From Herbaspirillum sp. DW155 (lineage in GTDB: Bacteria > Pseudomonadota > Gammaproteobacteria > Burkholderiales > Burkholderiaceae_D): a stretch of DNA of 64,000 nucleotides. Position numbers and translations under genes: made by a program. Shown here one piece after another: positions 45,569-56,452 of this stretch. Within the stretch, counting starts at the first letter, position 1; the number at the start of each line of letters is the position of its first letter. The stretch is from NCBI RefSeq assembly GCF_037076565.1, contig NZ_AP029028.1, forward strand, positions 1,922,001 through 1,986,000, written 5' to 3'. The notes under the pieces are model-generated. The model was not told the DNA's origin and searched no databases. It worked only from the letters and a program-made list of their open reading frames with translations.

Positions 45569-46747
45569 ATGAGCAAGGGTGACCGCAAAGCCGTACGCAT
45601 TGCACAGTGTGCGCAACAAGAAGGTGCGCAAGGTAAGCCCTATGGTTCGTTCAAGCCAGATGGGTCAGCCGCTCATGAGAGTGACTTTGTGCTGTACGAC
45701 TGGACAGGACAAGCCGCCAGTGACGCATTTTTTGCTCTGCATAACGAGCCTGCATTTAAAGGCTTAGGTAATGATGCGGTACTACTGCCTCCGCACAGCT
45801 TGAGCGTGAGCCGCAACCCTAATACAAGCGGCTCGGTCATCGAAGCTTATCCGCATGGCTTGGCCTATGTTGATCGGATTGCAGGGATGGTGGGAGTGGG
45901 AGCGTTTAGTGCATTAATGTTTTCGCCACTCTTCTTACTTATGTGTCACCTTCTTATCACTATTCATAACAATGGAATGTTCGGCTTTGGAATTCAGCTA
46001 TTCGGATTGTTGACGATTCTCTTCGGTGGAACTGTTCTCTACTTTTCTTTCCGCTGGGACATCACCGGCTACCGCTACGCCCCTGTACTCTTTGACCGTG
46101 CCGCCGGCAAAGTGCATGTGTTCTTTGATCAAATGCTGTTGTTTCGCTGGCTACCGCTATGGGGTGGCGGCAAGTATGAAATTCAGACCTACGACTGGTC
46201 TTGCATACGCGGCCAAGTGACGCGCTCTCGTGTGTTCACTGGGAACACCGCACAAGAACTCGCTTCGCTCTCTTGTGTGGTGGTGCGAGGTCCACAAGAT
46301 CCCACGGTGGTAGCCCAGTTCGAAGTGGGTGGCAGCACCAATGCGCTGGCGGTGCAGTTACTGCTAGACCGCTGGGAACATGTGCGCCGCTTCATGGAAC
46401 ATGAAGGGCCGCTGTTTGTGCAAGATGACGGGCCGTATGTTCCACCGGCTACGCAGTCATTGTGGGGAGCATTGTGTTGGGGCCAACCGCTCATTGGTCC
46501 GGGACGACATGCGCCGAGTGTCGGCATGGTGTTGGCGCAAATCTTTACGGCGTTTTTTATATGGTTCACCGTTCCATTTGGGCTAGTGGGTTGGTTGTGC
46601 TTCCATATCAAAGACAAACCAAAATGGCCTGCGGAAATTCTGGCAAGCGTCGGGGGCAACCCACTCACCGGGAAAGACCTGGACGCTTGGCGCGGTGTGG
46701 TGCCAGCATCCAAACATGAGTCTGGCAATCAAAAAGCTCGTAGTTGA
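45569..46747 (+). CDS. Tandem membrane protein, copy 3
   Basis: 392 aa. Variable hairpin GVGAFSALMFSPLFLLMCH and GIQLFGLLTILFGGTVLYFSF: its first helix begins like copy 1 (ALMFSP) and then matches copy 2 (FLLMCHLLI), which looks like a recombinant. From about 46190 to its end the DNA is almost identical to copy 2. The N-terminus reads AVRIAQCAQQ where other copies have AARIAQRAQQ. Confidence 0.8.
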   Translation: MSKGDRKAVRIAQCAQQEGAQGKPYGSFKPDGSAAHESDFVLYDWTGQAASDAFFALHNEPAFKGLGNDAVLLPPHSLSVSRNPNTSGSVIEAYPHGLAYVDRIAGMVGVGAFSALMFSPLFLLMCHLLITIHNNGMFGFGIQLFGLLTILFGGTVLYFSFRWDITGYRYAPVLFDRAAGKVHVFFDQMLLFRWLPLWGGGKYEIQTYDWSCIRGQVTRSRVFTGNTAQELASLSCVVVRGPQDPTVVAQFEVGGSTNALAVQLLLDRWEHVRRFMEHEGPLFVQDDGPYVPPATQSLWGALCWGQPLIGPGRHAPSVGMVLAQIFTAFFIWFTVPFGLVGWLCFHIKDKPKWPAEILASVGGNPLTGKDLDAWRGVVPASKHESGNQKARS

Positions 46748-46802
46748 TTTGCACTGCAAATTTTCTTGGCCAGAAGGCGAAAAATTTGATGAGTAAAAAA
46801 CG

Positions 46803-47414
46803 ATGAGCAAGGGTGACCGCAAAGCCGCACGCATTGCCCAGCGTGCGCAACAGGAAGGTGCACAAGGTAAGCCCTATGGCTCGTTCGAGCCAGATGGTGC
46901 AGCCGCCCATGAGAGTGACTTTGTGCTGTACGACTGGACAGGGCAAGCCGCCAGTGACACATTTTTTGCGCTGCATAACGAGCCTGCCTTTAAGGGTTTG
47001 GGCACTGAGTCCGTGCTGCTGCCCCCGCACAGCTTGGGCGTAAGTCGCACCCCCAATGCAAGCGGCTCGGTCATCGAAGCTTATCCGCATGGATTGGCTT
47101 ACACCGATCAGATCGCGGGGATGGTGGGAATGGCAGCGTTTGGTGCATTGTTGTCTTCTCCTATTATTTTTCTCGGCATTTATGAATCTATCGCAAGACT
47201 AGGCTCTCTTGGATGGTTCTGGGGATTTTTGATAATGTGCCTGAATGCATTTAGTACAGTAGTTCTTTACTTTCTGATTCGTTGGGACATCACCGGCTAC
47301 CGCTACGCCCCTGTACTCTTTGACCGTGCCGCCGGCAAAGTGCATGTGTTCTTTGACCAAACACTGTTGTTTCGCTGGCTACCGCTATGGGGTGGTGGTG
47401 GAATAGCCCCTTGA
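46803..47414 (+). pseudogene. Tandem membrane protein, copy 4, 5' part (IS-interrupted)
   Basis: Original coding sequence to 47398, then five codons of IS sequence and a stop (GGGIAP). Variable hairpin: GMAAFGALLSSPIIFLGIYES and FLIMCLNAFSTVVLYFLI. Joining 46803-47398 to 48734-49310 gives 1173 bp, an intact 390-aa frame, so the gene was complete before insertion. The truncated product keeps the first two TM segments and might still insert in the membrane. Confidence 0.85.
47394..47398 (+). repeat. Left target-site duplication (GGTGG)
   Basis: GGTGG immediately precedes the IS left end and recurs at 48729-48733 after the right end. The uninterrupted paralogues have a single GGTGG followed by CAAGTATG at this point. 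Confidence 0.9.
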
Positions 47415-47456
47415 ATCTCAGGACACGAAGACTCTCTTAAAATAGAGGATAGTCTT

Positions 47457-47858
47457 ATGACCAGTTTTACGACTAGGCAAACCGTGGAGCACATCGAGAT
47501 TCTGACCGAGCCGGAGCGTCGCAGAAGACGCACGCCCCAAGAAAAAATAGCCATCGTCCAGGAGACCTTGGCTCCTGGAGCTTCCGTATCAGCCGTTGCC
47601 AGGCGACACGGGGTGAACGCGAACCAGGTGTTTGGTTGGCGCAAGCAGTACCAGGAAGGCAGTCTGACCGCCGTCAAGGCTGGCGAGACGGTAGTCCCGG
47701 CCTCGGAGCTGGCCGCGGCCATCAAGGAAATCAAAGAACTGCAGCGGCTGTTGGGCAAGAAGACCATGGAGAACGAGATTCTGCGCGAGGCCGTCGAATG
47801 GGGCCGGTCAAAAAACCTGATTGCGCGCTCGCCCTTGCTGCCGGAGGACGACCAATGA
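47457..47858 (+). CDS. IS3-family OrfA (transposase HTH protein)
   Basis: 133 aa. The N-terminal helix-turn-helix ([40 protein letters not shown]) is the IS2/IS3 terminal-repeat-binding domain. A leucine-zipper-like tail ([20 protein letters not shown]) follows. The stop overlaps the orfB start by ATGA. IS3 elements often make an OrfAB fusion by -1 frameshift, but no clear slippery heptamer is seen; translational coupling is more likely here. Confidence 0.93.
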   Translation: MTSFTTRQTVEHIEILTEPERRRRRTPQEKIAIVQETLAPGASVSAVARRHGVNANQVFGWRKQYQEGSLTAVKAGETVVPASELAAAIKEIKELQRLLGKKTMENEILREAVEWGRSKNLIARSPLLPEDDQ

Positions 47859-48691
47859 AAGTGGTCTGTGACGTTCTCGGTGTGGCGCGCTCTGCAGTGG
47901 CAGTAAAACGAGCCCGGAGCCCGGAATGGCGAGATGGCCGTAGTGCTCGCAAAGTCGGCGACAGCGGCTTGCTCGAAGAGATTGAGCTGTATGTCGCGAG
48001 CTTGCCGAGCTATGGCTATCGCCGCATCTGGGCTTTGCTGCGACGTAGCCGGGAATCTCTGGGGCAAGCGTGCGTGAACCATAAGCGGGTCTATCGCGTC
48101 ATGCGAGAGCACGCGTTGCTGCTGCGCCGACCTGGTGTGAGACGCGACAATCGACGCCACGATGGTCGCGTAGCGGTCAAGCAAAGTAATGCGCGCTGGT
48201 GTTCGGACGGCTTCGAATTCCGTTGTGATGACGGGGCTGCATTGAGAGTGACGTTTGCACTGGATTGTTGTGACCGTGAAGCCATCAGCTGGGCGGCCAC
48301 TACCGGTGGGCATAGCGGGGATGTCGTGCGCGACGTGATGCTGGCCGCCGTGGAGCAGAGGTTTGGAAGCACGCAGACTCCACAGGTGATTGAATGGCTC
48401 AGCGACAACGGCTCGGCCTACATCGACCATCGCACACGCAGCTTCGCTCGCGAGCTGGGATTGGAGCCCTTGACCACGCCCGTGCGCTCGCCACAGAGTA
48501 ACGGCATGGCGGAGCGGTTCGTAAAAACGATGAAGCATGATTACATCGCCTTCATGGACAAGCCCGATGTGCCTACGGCGCTCACGCATCTGGCCTCTGC
48601 CTTCGAGCAATACAATGAGCGCCATCCGCACAAGGCCCTGAAATACCGCTCGCCTCGCGAGTTCAGACGGGCTGCAGCATCAGTAACTTAA
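47855..48691 (+). CDS. IS3-family OrfB transposase (DDE integrase core)
   Basis: 278 aa from [15 protein letters not shown] at 47855, with CCGGAGGACG just upstream. The rve core has the three catalytic residues: Asp in [15 protein letters not shown], Asp in [13 protein letters not shown] and Glu in [15 protein letters not shown]. The HTH_21-like segment [13 protein letters not shown] is typical. Length and motifs are intact. Confidence 0.95.
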   Translation: MKVVCDVLGVARSAVAVKRARSPEWRDGRSARKVGDSGLLEEIELYVASLPSYGYRRIWALLRRSRESLGQACVNHKRVYRVMREHALLLRRPGVRRDNRRHDGRVAVKQSNARWCSDGFEFRCDDGAALRVTFALDCCDREAISWAATTGGHSGDVVRDVMLAAVEQRFGSTQTPQVIEWLSDNGSAYIDHRTRSFARELGLEPLTTPVRSPQSNGMAERFVKTMKHDYIAFMDKPDVPTALTHLASAFEQYNERHPHKALKYRSPREFRRAAASVT

Positions 48692-48733
48692 CGATGTCTG
48701 AGTGTCCTGAATTGCGGGGGCAACTACAGGTGG

Positions 48734-49310
48734 CAAGTATGAAATCCAGACCTACGACTGGTCTTGCATACGCGGCCAAGTGACGCGCTCTCGTGTGTTC
48801 ACTGGGAACACCGCACAAGAACTCGCTTCGCTCTCTTGTGTGGTGGTACGAGGTCCACAAGATCCCACAGTGGTAGCCCAGTTCGAAGTGGGCGGCAGCA
48901 CCAATGCGCTGGCGGTGCAGTTACTGCTAGACCGCTGGGAACATGTGCGCCGCTTCATGGAACATGAAGGGCCGCTGTTTGTGCAAGATGACGGGCCGTA
49001 TGTTCCACCGGCTACGCAGTCATTGTGGGGCGCTTTGTGCTGGGGCCAACCGCTTATTGGTCCAGGACGACATGCGCCGAGTGTCGGCATGGTGTTGGCG
49101 CAATTATTTACGGCGTGCTTTGTGTGGTTCACCGTTCCGTTTGGGCTGGTGGGTTGGGTGTGCTTTCACATCAAAGACAAACCTAAATGGCCTGCAGAAA
49201 TTCTAGCGAGCGTGGGAGGTAACCCACTTAGCGGGAAAGACCTGGCGGCTTGGCGCGGGGTGGTGCCTGCATCCAAAGATGAGTCTGGCAATCAAAAAGC
49301 TCGTAGTTGA
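48734..49310 (+). pseudogene. Tandem membrane protein, copy 4, 3' part
   Basis: Continues copy 4 in frame from the right target duplication: CAAGTATGAAATCC... through ELASLSCVVVRGPQDPTVVA to the terminal SGNQKARS. It has an internal GTG/ATG-poor 5' end and no ribosome site, so it is probably not translated alone. The third TM is intact. Confidence 0.85.
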
Positions 49311-49365
49311 TTTGCACTGCAAATTGCCCTGGCCGGCAGCCGCGAAATATGATGAGTAAAAAACG

Positions 49366-50559
49366 ATGAGCAAGGGCGATCGCAAAGCCGCACGCATTGC
49401 ACAGCGTGCGCAACAAGAAGGTGCGCAAGGTAAGCCCTATGGTTCGTTCAAGCCAGATGGGTCAGCCGCTCATGAGAGTGACTTTGTGCTGTATGACTGG
49501 ACAGGGCAAGCTGCCAGCGATGCATTTTTTGCTCTGCGTAATGATCCTGCTTTTAAAGGCTTTGGCACCGATGCAGTACTACTGCCCCCGCACAGTTTGA
49601 GTGTGAGTCGCGCACCCCATACAGGTGGCTTGGCAATGGAAGCCTATCCGCATGGTTTGGCTTACGCCGATCAGATTGCAGGTGGGCTAGGCATGGCGGC
49701 GTTTGGTGCATTATTTATGGGCTTACCAATTCTTTCAGTGGGAATACAAGGGCTCCCGTGGTTATTTAGCCAGATTGGCCAGGGTGGTTTGGGCAGCGGT
49801 TTCGCATTTGGATTGTCGTTTTGTTTGTTTGTATTCTGTGTGTTAATGGTCTGGTTCCTTATCCGCTGGGACATCACCGGCTACCGCTACGCCCCTGTAC
49901 TCTTTGACCGTGCCGCAGGGAAGGTGCATGTGTTCTTTGATCAAACGCTGCTGTTTCGCTGGCTACCGCTATGGGGTGGTGGCAAGTATGAAATTCAGAC
50001 CTACGACTGGTCTTGCATACGCGGCCAAGTGACACGCTCTCGCGTGGTCACAGGTAATGTCGCCCAAGAACTCGCTTCGCTTTCTTGTGTGGTAGTGCAA
50101 AGCCCACAAGATCCCACGGTGATAGGCCAGTTCGAAGTGGGCGGCAGCACCAATGCGCTGGCGGTGCAGTTACTGCTAGACCGCTGGGAACATGTGCGCC
50201 GCTTCATGGAACATGAAGGGCCGTTGTTTGTGCAAGATGACGGGCCGTATATTCCACCGGCTACGCAGTCATTGTGGGGAGCATTGTGTTGGGGCCAACC
50301 GCTCATTGGTCCGGGACGACATGCGCCGAGTGTCGGCATGGTGCTGGCGCAAATCTTTACGGCGTTTTTTATATGGTTCACCGTTCCATTTGGGCTGGTG
50401 GGTTGGTTGTGCTTTCACATCAAAGACAAGCCAAAATGGCCTGCGGAAATTCTGGCAAGCGTCGGGGGCAACCCACTCACCGGGAAAGACCTGGAGGCTT
50501 GGCGCGGTGTGGTGCCTGCATCCACGCTTGAGTCAGGCAATCAAAAAACGCGTAGTTGA
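49366..50559 (+). CDS. Tandem membrane protein, copy 5
   Basis: 397 aa, the longest copy. Its variable segment is the most diverged: GMAAFGALFMGLPILSVGIQ, a Gly-rich loop QIGQGGLGSGFAF and FCLFVFCVLMVWFLI. The end differs slightly (STLESGNQKTRS). The spacer before it has lost the GAAGGCG ribosome-site-like sequence found before copies 2-4 (here GGCAGCCGCG), but the minicistron is kept. Confidence 0.8.
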   Translation: MSKGDRKAARIAQRAQQEGAQGKPYGSFKPDGSAAHESDFVLYDWTGQAASDAFFALRNDPAFKGFGTDAVLLPPHSLSVSRAPHTGGLAMEAYPHGLAYADQIAGGLGMAAFGALFMGLPILSVGIQGLPWLFSQIGQGGLGSGFAFGLSFCLFVFCVLMVWFLIRWDITGYRYAPVLFDRAAGKVHVFFDQTLLFRWLPLWGGGKYEIQTYDWSCIRGQVTRSRVVTGNVAQELASLSCVVVQSPQDPTVIGQFEVGGSTNALAVQLLLDRWEHVRRFMEHEGPLFVQDDGPYIPPATQSLWGALCWGQPLIGPGRHAPSVGMVLAQIFTAFFIWFTVPFGLVGWLCFHIKDKPKWPAEILASVGGNPLTGKDLEAWRGVVPASTLESGNQKTRS

Positions 50560-50565
50560 TTCGCA

Positions 50566-50640
50566 TGGTTGTGCTTCCACATCAGAGACAACCCTAAATG
50601 GCGCGCAGAAATCCTGGTAAGCGTAAGCCAGCCTGAAAAT
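50566..50640 (+). pseudogene. Sixth-copy 3' remnant
   Basis: GGTTGTGCTTCCACATCAGA and CAACCCTAAATGG translate to W/MCFHIRDNPKWRAEILVSVS, matching WLCFHIKDKPKWPAEILASV near the C-terminus of the tandem copies at about 75% identity. It begins right after the copy 5 stop and decays into unrelated AT-rich sequence by 50640. It marks the former right end of the array. Confidence 0.8.
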
Positions 50641-50676
50641 ATAAACAATTTAAATCATTTGCGCATTTCAGTTGAA

Positions 50677-50703
50677 ACCGATCCGTGTGTAGCACGAACC
50701 GGT
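50677..50703 (-). terminator. Imperfect terminator-like hairpin after the FemAB/GNAT-like gene
   Basis: ACCGATCCGTG / CACGAACCGGT pairs with two non-Watson-Crick positions. On the minus strand it is followed by TTTC. Its sequence resembles the 38280-38312 terminator on the other side of the island. Confidence 0.5.
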
Positions 50704-50716
50704 GCTTTGCGCATTT

Positions 50717-51871
50717 TCAGCGCGGCGGATCGCGGAAGGGATTGTGTTCGTTCAGCTCGGAAATATAGCCATCGATGCCATTGCTTTCGCGCGACAGGAA
50801 ATGCTCCACCGCATCGTAGAACCCCGGATGCGCCAGCCAGTGCGCCGACCAGGTTTTCTGCGGCAGAAAACCGCGCGCCATCTTGTGCTCGCCCTGGGCG
50901 CCGCCTTCGAACCAGGTGATCTTCTCGGCGATGCAGAATTCCAGCGGCTGGTAATACGCCGTCTCGAAATGCAGGCAGGGTACGTGTTCCAGCGCGCCCC
51001 AGTAGCGGCCATAGAGCGTGTCGTCGTCATGCACGGTGAGCGAAGAGGCAATCGGCTGCTCGCCGCGCAGGGCCACCGTCAGCAGCAGATGCTGCGGCAT
51101 GGTCTGGCCGATGCGGCGGAAGAAATCCAGGTTCAGGTAGGGCGTGGAATAGTGCGCCGCATAGGTGTGCCGGTAGCAGCGATTGAAGAAGCGCCAGTGC
51201 GCCTCGGTGATCTCGGCTCCGCGCAGCCAGACGAAGCGCACGCCTTGCTCGGCCACCTTGCGCCGTTCGGCCAGGATGTTCTTGCGCTTCTTGCGGTCCA
51301 GCGTGTCGACGAATTCCGCAAAATCGCCATAACCTTCATTGTGCCAGTGGAACTGCACGCCACTGCGCAGCAGGAAACCGTCGTCCGCCAGCTGCTGCGC
51401 CTGTTCCGGCGGGGGATACAGAATGTGCGTGGAGGAAACTTCATTTCGCTCTTGCAGCGCCCGTAGCGCGGCCACCAGCGCGCCGCGTGCGGTCTCGTCG
51501 ATGGCCATCAGGCGCGCGCCGCGTACCGGCGTAAAGGGGATGGCCGAGAGCAGCTTGGGGTAGTAGTCCACGCCATGCCGCTGGTAAGCCTCGGCCCAGG
51601 CCCAGTCGAAGACGTATTCGCCGTAAGAGTGGAACTTGCGGTACAGGGGCAGGGCGGCCACCAGTTGTTCTTGTTGTGCATCGCCCTGCCACAGTGTCAG
51701 GTAATGCGGCTCCCAGCCGGATTCGGGACTGGCGCTGCCGCTCTCATGCAGCGCATGCAGGAAGGCATAGGAGAGGAAGGGATTGCCCTCGGCCTGGGAC
51801 GCCACCAGGGCATCCCAGCGCTGTTGGCCGATCTCGGCCAGAGAAGAAACGATTCGCGTGCGATAATCCAT
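50717..51871 (-). CDS. FemAB/GNAT-type acyltransferase family protein (DUF482-like)
   Basis: 384 aa from [20 protein letters not shown]. Conserved segments: [72 protein letters not shown] and the end [18 protein letters not shown]. This family has a tandem GNAT fold and is annotated as peptidoglycan biosynthesis/recognition or N-acetyltransferase; the substrate is unknown. It is divergent from nadE with 120 bp between. Confidence 0.85.
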   Translation of the reverse strand: MDYRTRIVSSLAEIGQQRWDALVASQAEGNPFLSYAFLHALHESGSASPESGWEPHYLTLWQGDAQQEQLVAALPLYRKFHSYGEYVFDWAWAEAYQRHGVDYYPKLLSAIPFTPVRGARLMAIDETARGALVAALRALQERNEVSSTHILYPPPEQAQQLADDGFLLRSGVQFHWHNEGYGDFAEFVDTLDRKKRKNILAERRKVAEQGVRFVWLRGAEITEAHWRFFNRCYRHTYAAHYSTPYLNLDFFRRIGQTMPQHLLLTVALRGEQPIASSLTVHDDDTLYGRYWGALEHVPCLHFETAYYQPLEFCIAEKITWFEGGAQGEHKMARGFLPQKTWSAHWLAHPGFYDAVEHFLSRESNGIDGYISELNEHNPFRDPPR

Positions 51872-51991
51872 GGACTGCGAGTGACCTGCGAAAGTTGGCG
51901 CGGCCCTCGGCCCCGCTGGAACAGGCATTCTACGCAAAATGAACAGAACGCGTCGCCGCCATGGCGATGTCCACGGAGTCCCGAACACGCT

Positions 51992-54049
51992 ATGCAAAGC
52001 CCCTTCTTCAATCTCTACAGCCACGGTTTCGCCCGCGTCGCAGTGGCGGTGCCGGACTGCAAGGTGGCCGATCCCGGCTTCAACGCCGAGCGCACCATCG
52101 CCCTGGCCGAACAGGCCGCCGCCCGTGGTGCTGCCCTGGTGTCCTTCCCCGAACTGGGCCTGTCGGCCTACAGCTGCGAAGACCTGTTCCAGCAGCGTGC
52201 CTTGCTGGAAGCGTCCCTGCAGGCCCTGCAATCGGTGCTGGAAGCGTCCATGCGCATCTGCGCCGCGCTCGTCGTGGGCATGCCCCTGAAGGTCGATCAC
52301 CAGCTTTACAACTGCGCCGTGGTGGTCCATAACGGCCGCATCATGGGCGTGGTGCCCAAGAGCTACCTGCCCAACTACAGCGAATTCTACGAAGCGCGCC
52401 AGTTCAGCAGCGCCGATTGCGCCGTCACGCGCCGCACGCGTCTGTTGGGGCAGGATGTGGACTTCGGCAGCCATCTGCTGTTCGAGATCGGCAATATCCC
52501 CGACTTCCGTTTCCACATCGAAATCTGCGAAGACGTCTGGGTGCCGGTCCCGCCGTCTTCCTTCGCGGCGCTGGCCGGGGCCACCGTGCTGGTGAACCTG
52601 TCGGCTTCCAATATCGTGGTGGGCAAGGCGGGGTATCGCCATCAGCTGGTGTCGCAGCAATCGGCGCGCTGCCTGGCGGCGTATCTGTATTCCTCGGCCG
52701 GCAATGGAGAATCGACCACCGACCTGGCCTGGGATGGCCAGGCACTCATCTGCGAGAACGGCGAACTGCTGGCCGAGTCCGAGCGCTTCGCCGAAGGCGG
52801 TCACGTGATCTATGCCGATGTCGACCTGGAACGCCTCTCGCGTGAGCGCATCCACCAGACCACCTTCGGCCAGTCGGTGCGTCGTCATGCAGAAGAAGTA
52901 CGTCGCTTCGAGGTGGTCCGCTTCGATGTGCAGATTCCGGTGGAGCAGGCATTGCCGCTGCAGCGCAGGGTGGCGCGTTTCCCGTATGTGCCGGCCAATG
53001 CCGAACAGCGCGAACTGCGCTGTCGCGAGGTCTACAACATCCAGGTGCAGGCGCTGGTGCAGCGGCTGTCCTCGTCGGGGTTGAAGAAGGTGGTCATCGG
53101 TGTGTCGGGCGGGCTCGATTCGACGCACGCGCTGCTGGTCTGCGCCAAGGCCATGGACAAGCTGGGCCTGCCGCGTTCCAACATCCTGGCCTACACCATG
53201 CCCGGCTTTGCCACCAGCAGCCGCACGCTGGTGCAGGCGCATCAGCTGATGGCACAGGTCGGCTGCGCGGCGCAGGAAATCGATATCCGTCCCAGCTGCG
53301 AACAGATGTTGAAAGACCTCGGCCACCCGTATTCGCGCGGCGAGCCGGTCTATGACATCACCTTCGAAAACGTGCAGGCCGGCGAGCGCACCAATCACCT
53401 GTTCCGCCTGGCCAACCATCATGGCGCCATCGTCATCGGCACGGGCGACCTGTCCGAACTGGCGCTGGGCTGGTGCACCTATGGCGTGGGCGATCACATG
53501 TCGCACTACAACGTCAATGCCAGCGTGCCCAAGACTTTGATTACCCACCTGGTGCGCTGGGTGGCCGAATCGGGTTCGCTGGAACTGAAGCAGCCGGAAG
53601 TGCTGATCCACATCCTGGAAACCGAGATCAGCCCGGAACTGGTGCCGGGCGCCTCGGACGGCGAGCCGGGCCAGCGCACGCAGGACTTCATCGGCCCCTA
53701 CGAGCTGCAGGATTTCAATCTCTACTACATCCTGCGCTATGGCTTCGCGCCGGCGAAGGTGGCCTTCCTGGCGCACAGCGCCTGGCAGGACCGTACGCTC
53801 GGCCACTGGCCCGAGGGATTGCACGGCCCGCGCAACCAGTACAGCTTGCCGCAGATCAAGAAAAACCTGGGCATCTTCGTCTATCGCTTCTTCAAGACCA
53901 GCCAGTTCAAGCGCTCCTGCGTGCCCAATGCCCCCAAGGTCGGTACCGGCGGCTCGCTCTCGCCGCGCGGGGATTGGCGTGCGCCCAGTGATGGCGAGGC
54001 CACCGTCTGGCTCAGGGATCTGGAGCGTATTCCCGATCTGGAGGGCTGA
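51992..54049 (+). CDS. nadE: Glutamine-dependent NAD+ synthetase
   Basis: 685 aa, two domains. The N-terminal nitrilase-type glutaminase carries the catalytic triad: Glu in [12 protein letters not shown], Lys in [11 protein letters not shown] and Cys in [11 protein letters not shown]. The C-terminal synthetase has the PP-loop [14 protein letters not shown] and [16 protein letters not shown]. It amidates nicotinate adenine dinucleotide to NAD+. The start [13 protein letters not shown] at 51992 is chosen because the frame upstream is not conserved. nadE-glnB is, as I recall it, a conserved pair in Burkholderiales. Confidence 0.96.
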   Translation: MQSPFFNLYSHGFARVAVAVPDCKVADPGFNAERTIALAEQAAARGAALVSFPELGLSAYSCEDLFQQRALLEASLQALQSVLEASMRICAALVVGMPLKVDHQLYNCAVVVHNGRIMGVVPKSYLPNYSEFYEARQFSSADCAVTRRTRLLGQDVDFGSHLLFEIGNIPDFRFHIEICEDVWVPVPPSSFAALAGATVLVNLSASNIVVGKAGYRHQLVSQQSARCLAAYLYSSAGNGESTTDLAWDGQALICENGELLAESERFAEGGHVIYADVDLERLSRERIHQTTFGQSVRRHAEEVRRFEVVRFDVQIPVEQALPLQRRVARFPYVPANAEQRELRCREVYNIQVQALVQRLSSSGLKKVVIGVSGGLDSTHALLVCAKAMDKLGLPRSNILAYTMPGFATSSRTLVQAHQLMAQVGCAAQEIDIRPSCEQMLKDLGHPYSRGEPVYDITFENVQAGERTNHLFRLANHHGAIVIGTGDLSELALGWCTYGVGDHMSHYNVNASVPKTLITHLVRWVAESGSLELKQPEVLIHILETEISPELVPGASDGEPGQRTQDFIGPYELQDFNLYYILRYGFAPAKVAFLAHSAWQDRTLGHWPEGLHGPRNQYSLPQIKKNLGIFVYRFFKTSQFKRSCVPNAPKVGTGGSLSPRGDWRAPSDGEATVWLRDLERIPDLEG

Positions 54050-54105
54050 AAGCGGCTTTTTATGGTCCAGCCTGTCCAATAAGGTTGAAAGCTGTCCGAG
54101 CCTGA

Positions 54106-54564
<459 letters not shown>

Positions 54565-54591
54565 TCCAGACCTGCTGAGTGCAGCATCAAA

Positions 54592-54615
54592 AACCGGCCG
54601 CTGGCCGGTTTTTTT
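54592..54615 (+). terminator. Rho-independent terminator after glnB
   Basis: AACCGGCC / GGCCGGTT with loop GCT, then TTTTT. Confidence 0.92.
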
Positions 54616-54643
54616 ACGTCCCCGGTCGGCCGCCGAGGTGTTG

Positions 54644-54693
54644 CAGCGTGTTGCCCGGCACTGTCCCACGCTGCGCCAGACTGACACAGCGTG
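54644..54693 (+). promoter_or_regulatory. Putative enhancer (AcoR-type activator) sites
   Basis: The heptamer CAGCGTG occurs at 54644-54650, inverted as CACGCTG at 54667-54673, and direct again at 54687-54693. Together they form two overlapping inverted repeats 47-96 bp upstream of the sigma-54 -24 element, the usual place for an enhancer-binding protein. The candidate activator is the sigma-54 regulator at 56814-58829. Confidence 0.6.
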
Positions 54694-54739
54694 ACAAGGC
54701 AATGGCCCGAAGCGCCGCGCCAGGCGGGCCTTTGGCGGC

Positions 54740-54755
54740 TGGCATGCGATTTGCC
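54740..54755 (+). promoter_or_regulatory. Sigma-54 promoter of the aldehyde dehydrogenase gene
   Basis: TGGCATGCGATTTGCC matches the consensus TGGCAC-N5-TTGCW: GG and GC are separated by exactly 10 bp. It is about 70 bp before the start codon. The neighbouring gene encodes an activator with an intact GAFTGA motif. Confidence 0.85.
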
Positions 54756-54825
54756 ATCTGGAGGGATGAACGCCCGCTGCGGCCCGGATCGCGGCGGGAT
54801 TTCAACCATAACCAACGGAGACGAC

Positions 54826-56346
<1,521 letters not shown>

Positions 56347-56386
56347 TCGCGTGATCCTTGTCTGACTCCTTGCAGCAAGGCAGCTT

Positions 56387-56429
56387 CGGCGCCGGTCCGC
56401 TTCCCCCGCGGCCGGCGCCGTTTTTTTTT
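56387..56429 (+). terminator. Rho-independent terminator between aldehyde dehydrogenase and DUF779 genes
   Basis: CGGCGCCGG / CCGGCGCCG with nine T after it. It lies inside what looks like a two-gene unit and would lower expression of the DUF779 gene. Confidence 0.9.
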
Positions 56430-56452
56430 GCAGATCCAACAGGAGAGCGGCG

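Larger units (their letters stand above)
47399..48728 (+). mobile_element. IS3-family insertion sequence (IS2-like), 1330 bp
   Basis: Ends are imperfect inverted repeats starting TG: left TGGAATAGCCCC with CAGGACAC further in, and right (reverse complement) TGTAGTTGCCCCC with CAGGACAC. It contains orfA and orfB and is flanked by a 5-bp GGTGG duplication. The exact boundaries follow from comparison with the four intact neighbouring copies. Both reading frames are open, so the element may still be active. Confidence 0.95.
43104..50640 (+). repeat. Tandem gene array, unit about 1.23 kb
   Basis: Five gene copies start at 43104, 44332, 45569, 46803 and 49366; spacings are 1228, 1237 and 1234 bp, and 1234 bp again for copy 4 to 5 once the 1330-bp insertion is removed. 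A degenerate sixth 3' end lies at 50566-50640. About the last 690 bp of each unit and the 55-bp spacers are almost identical, while about 160 bp in the middle differ strongly, so the array looks shaped by gene conversion. Confidence 0.9.

Noticed and set aside
47457-48691. Slippery A6G site for an OrfAB fusion in the IS element
   Set aside because: No A-run or equivalent heptamer near 47800-47858; the ATGA overlap and a good ribosome site before orfB point to separate translation.
43104-50559. CRISPR array or VNTR as the source of the repeats
   Set aside because: The repeat unit is a full 1.2-kb protein gene with regular start and stop, not short repeats with unique spacers; no CRISPR array was seen elsewhere in the window.
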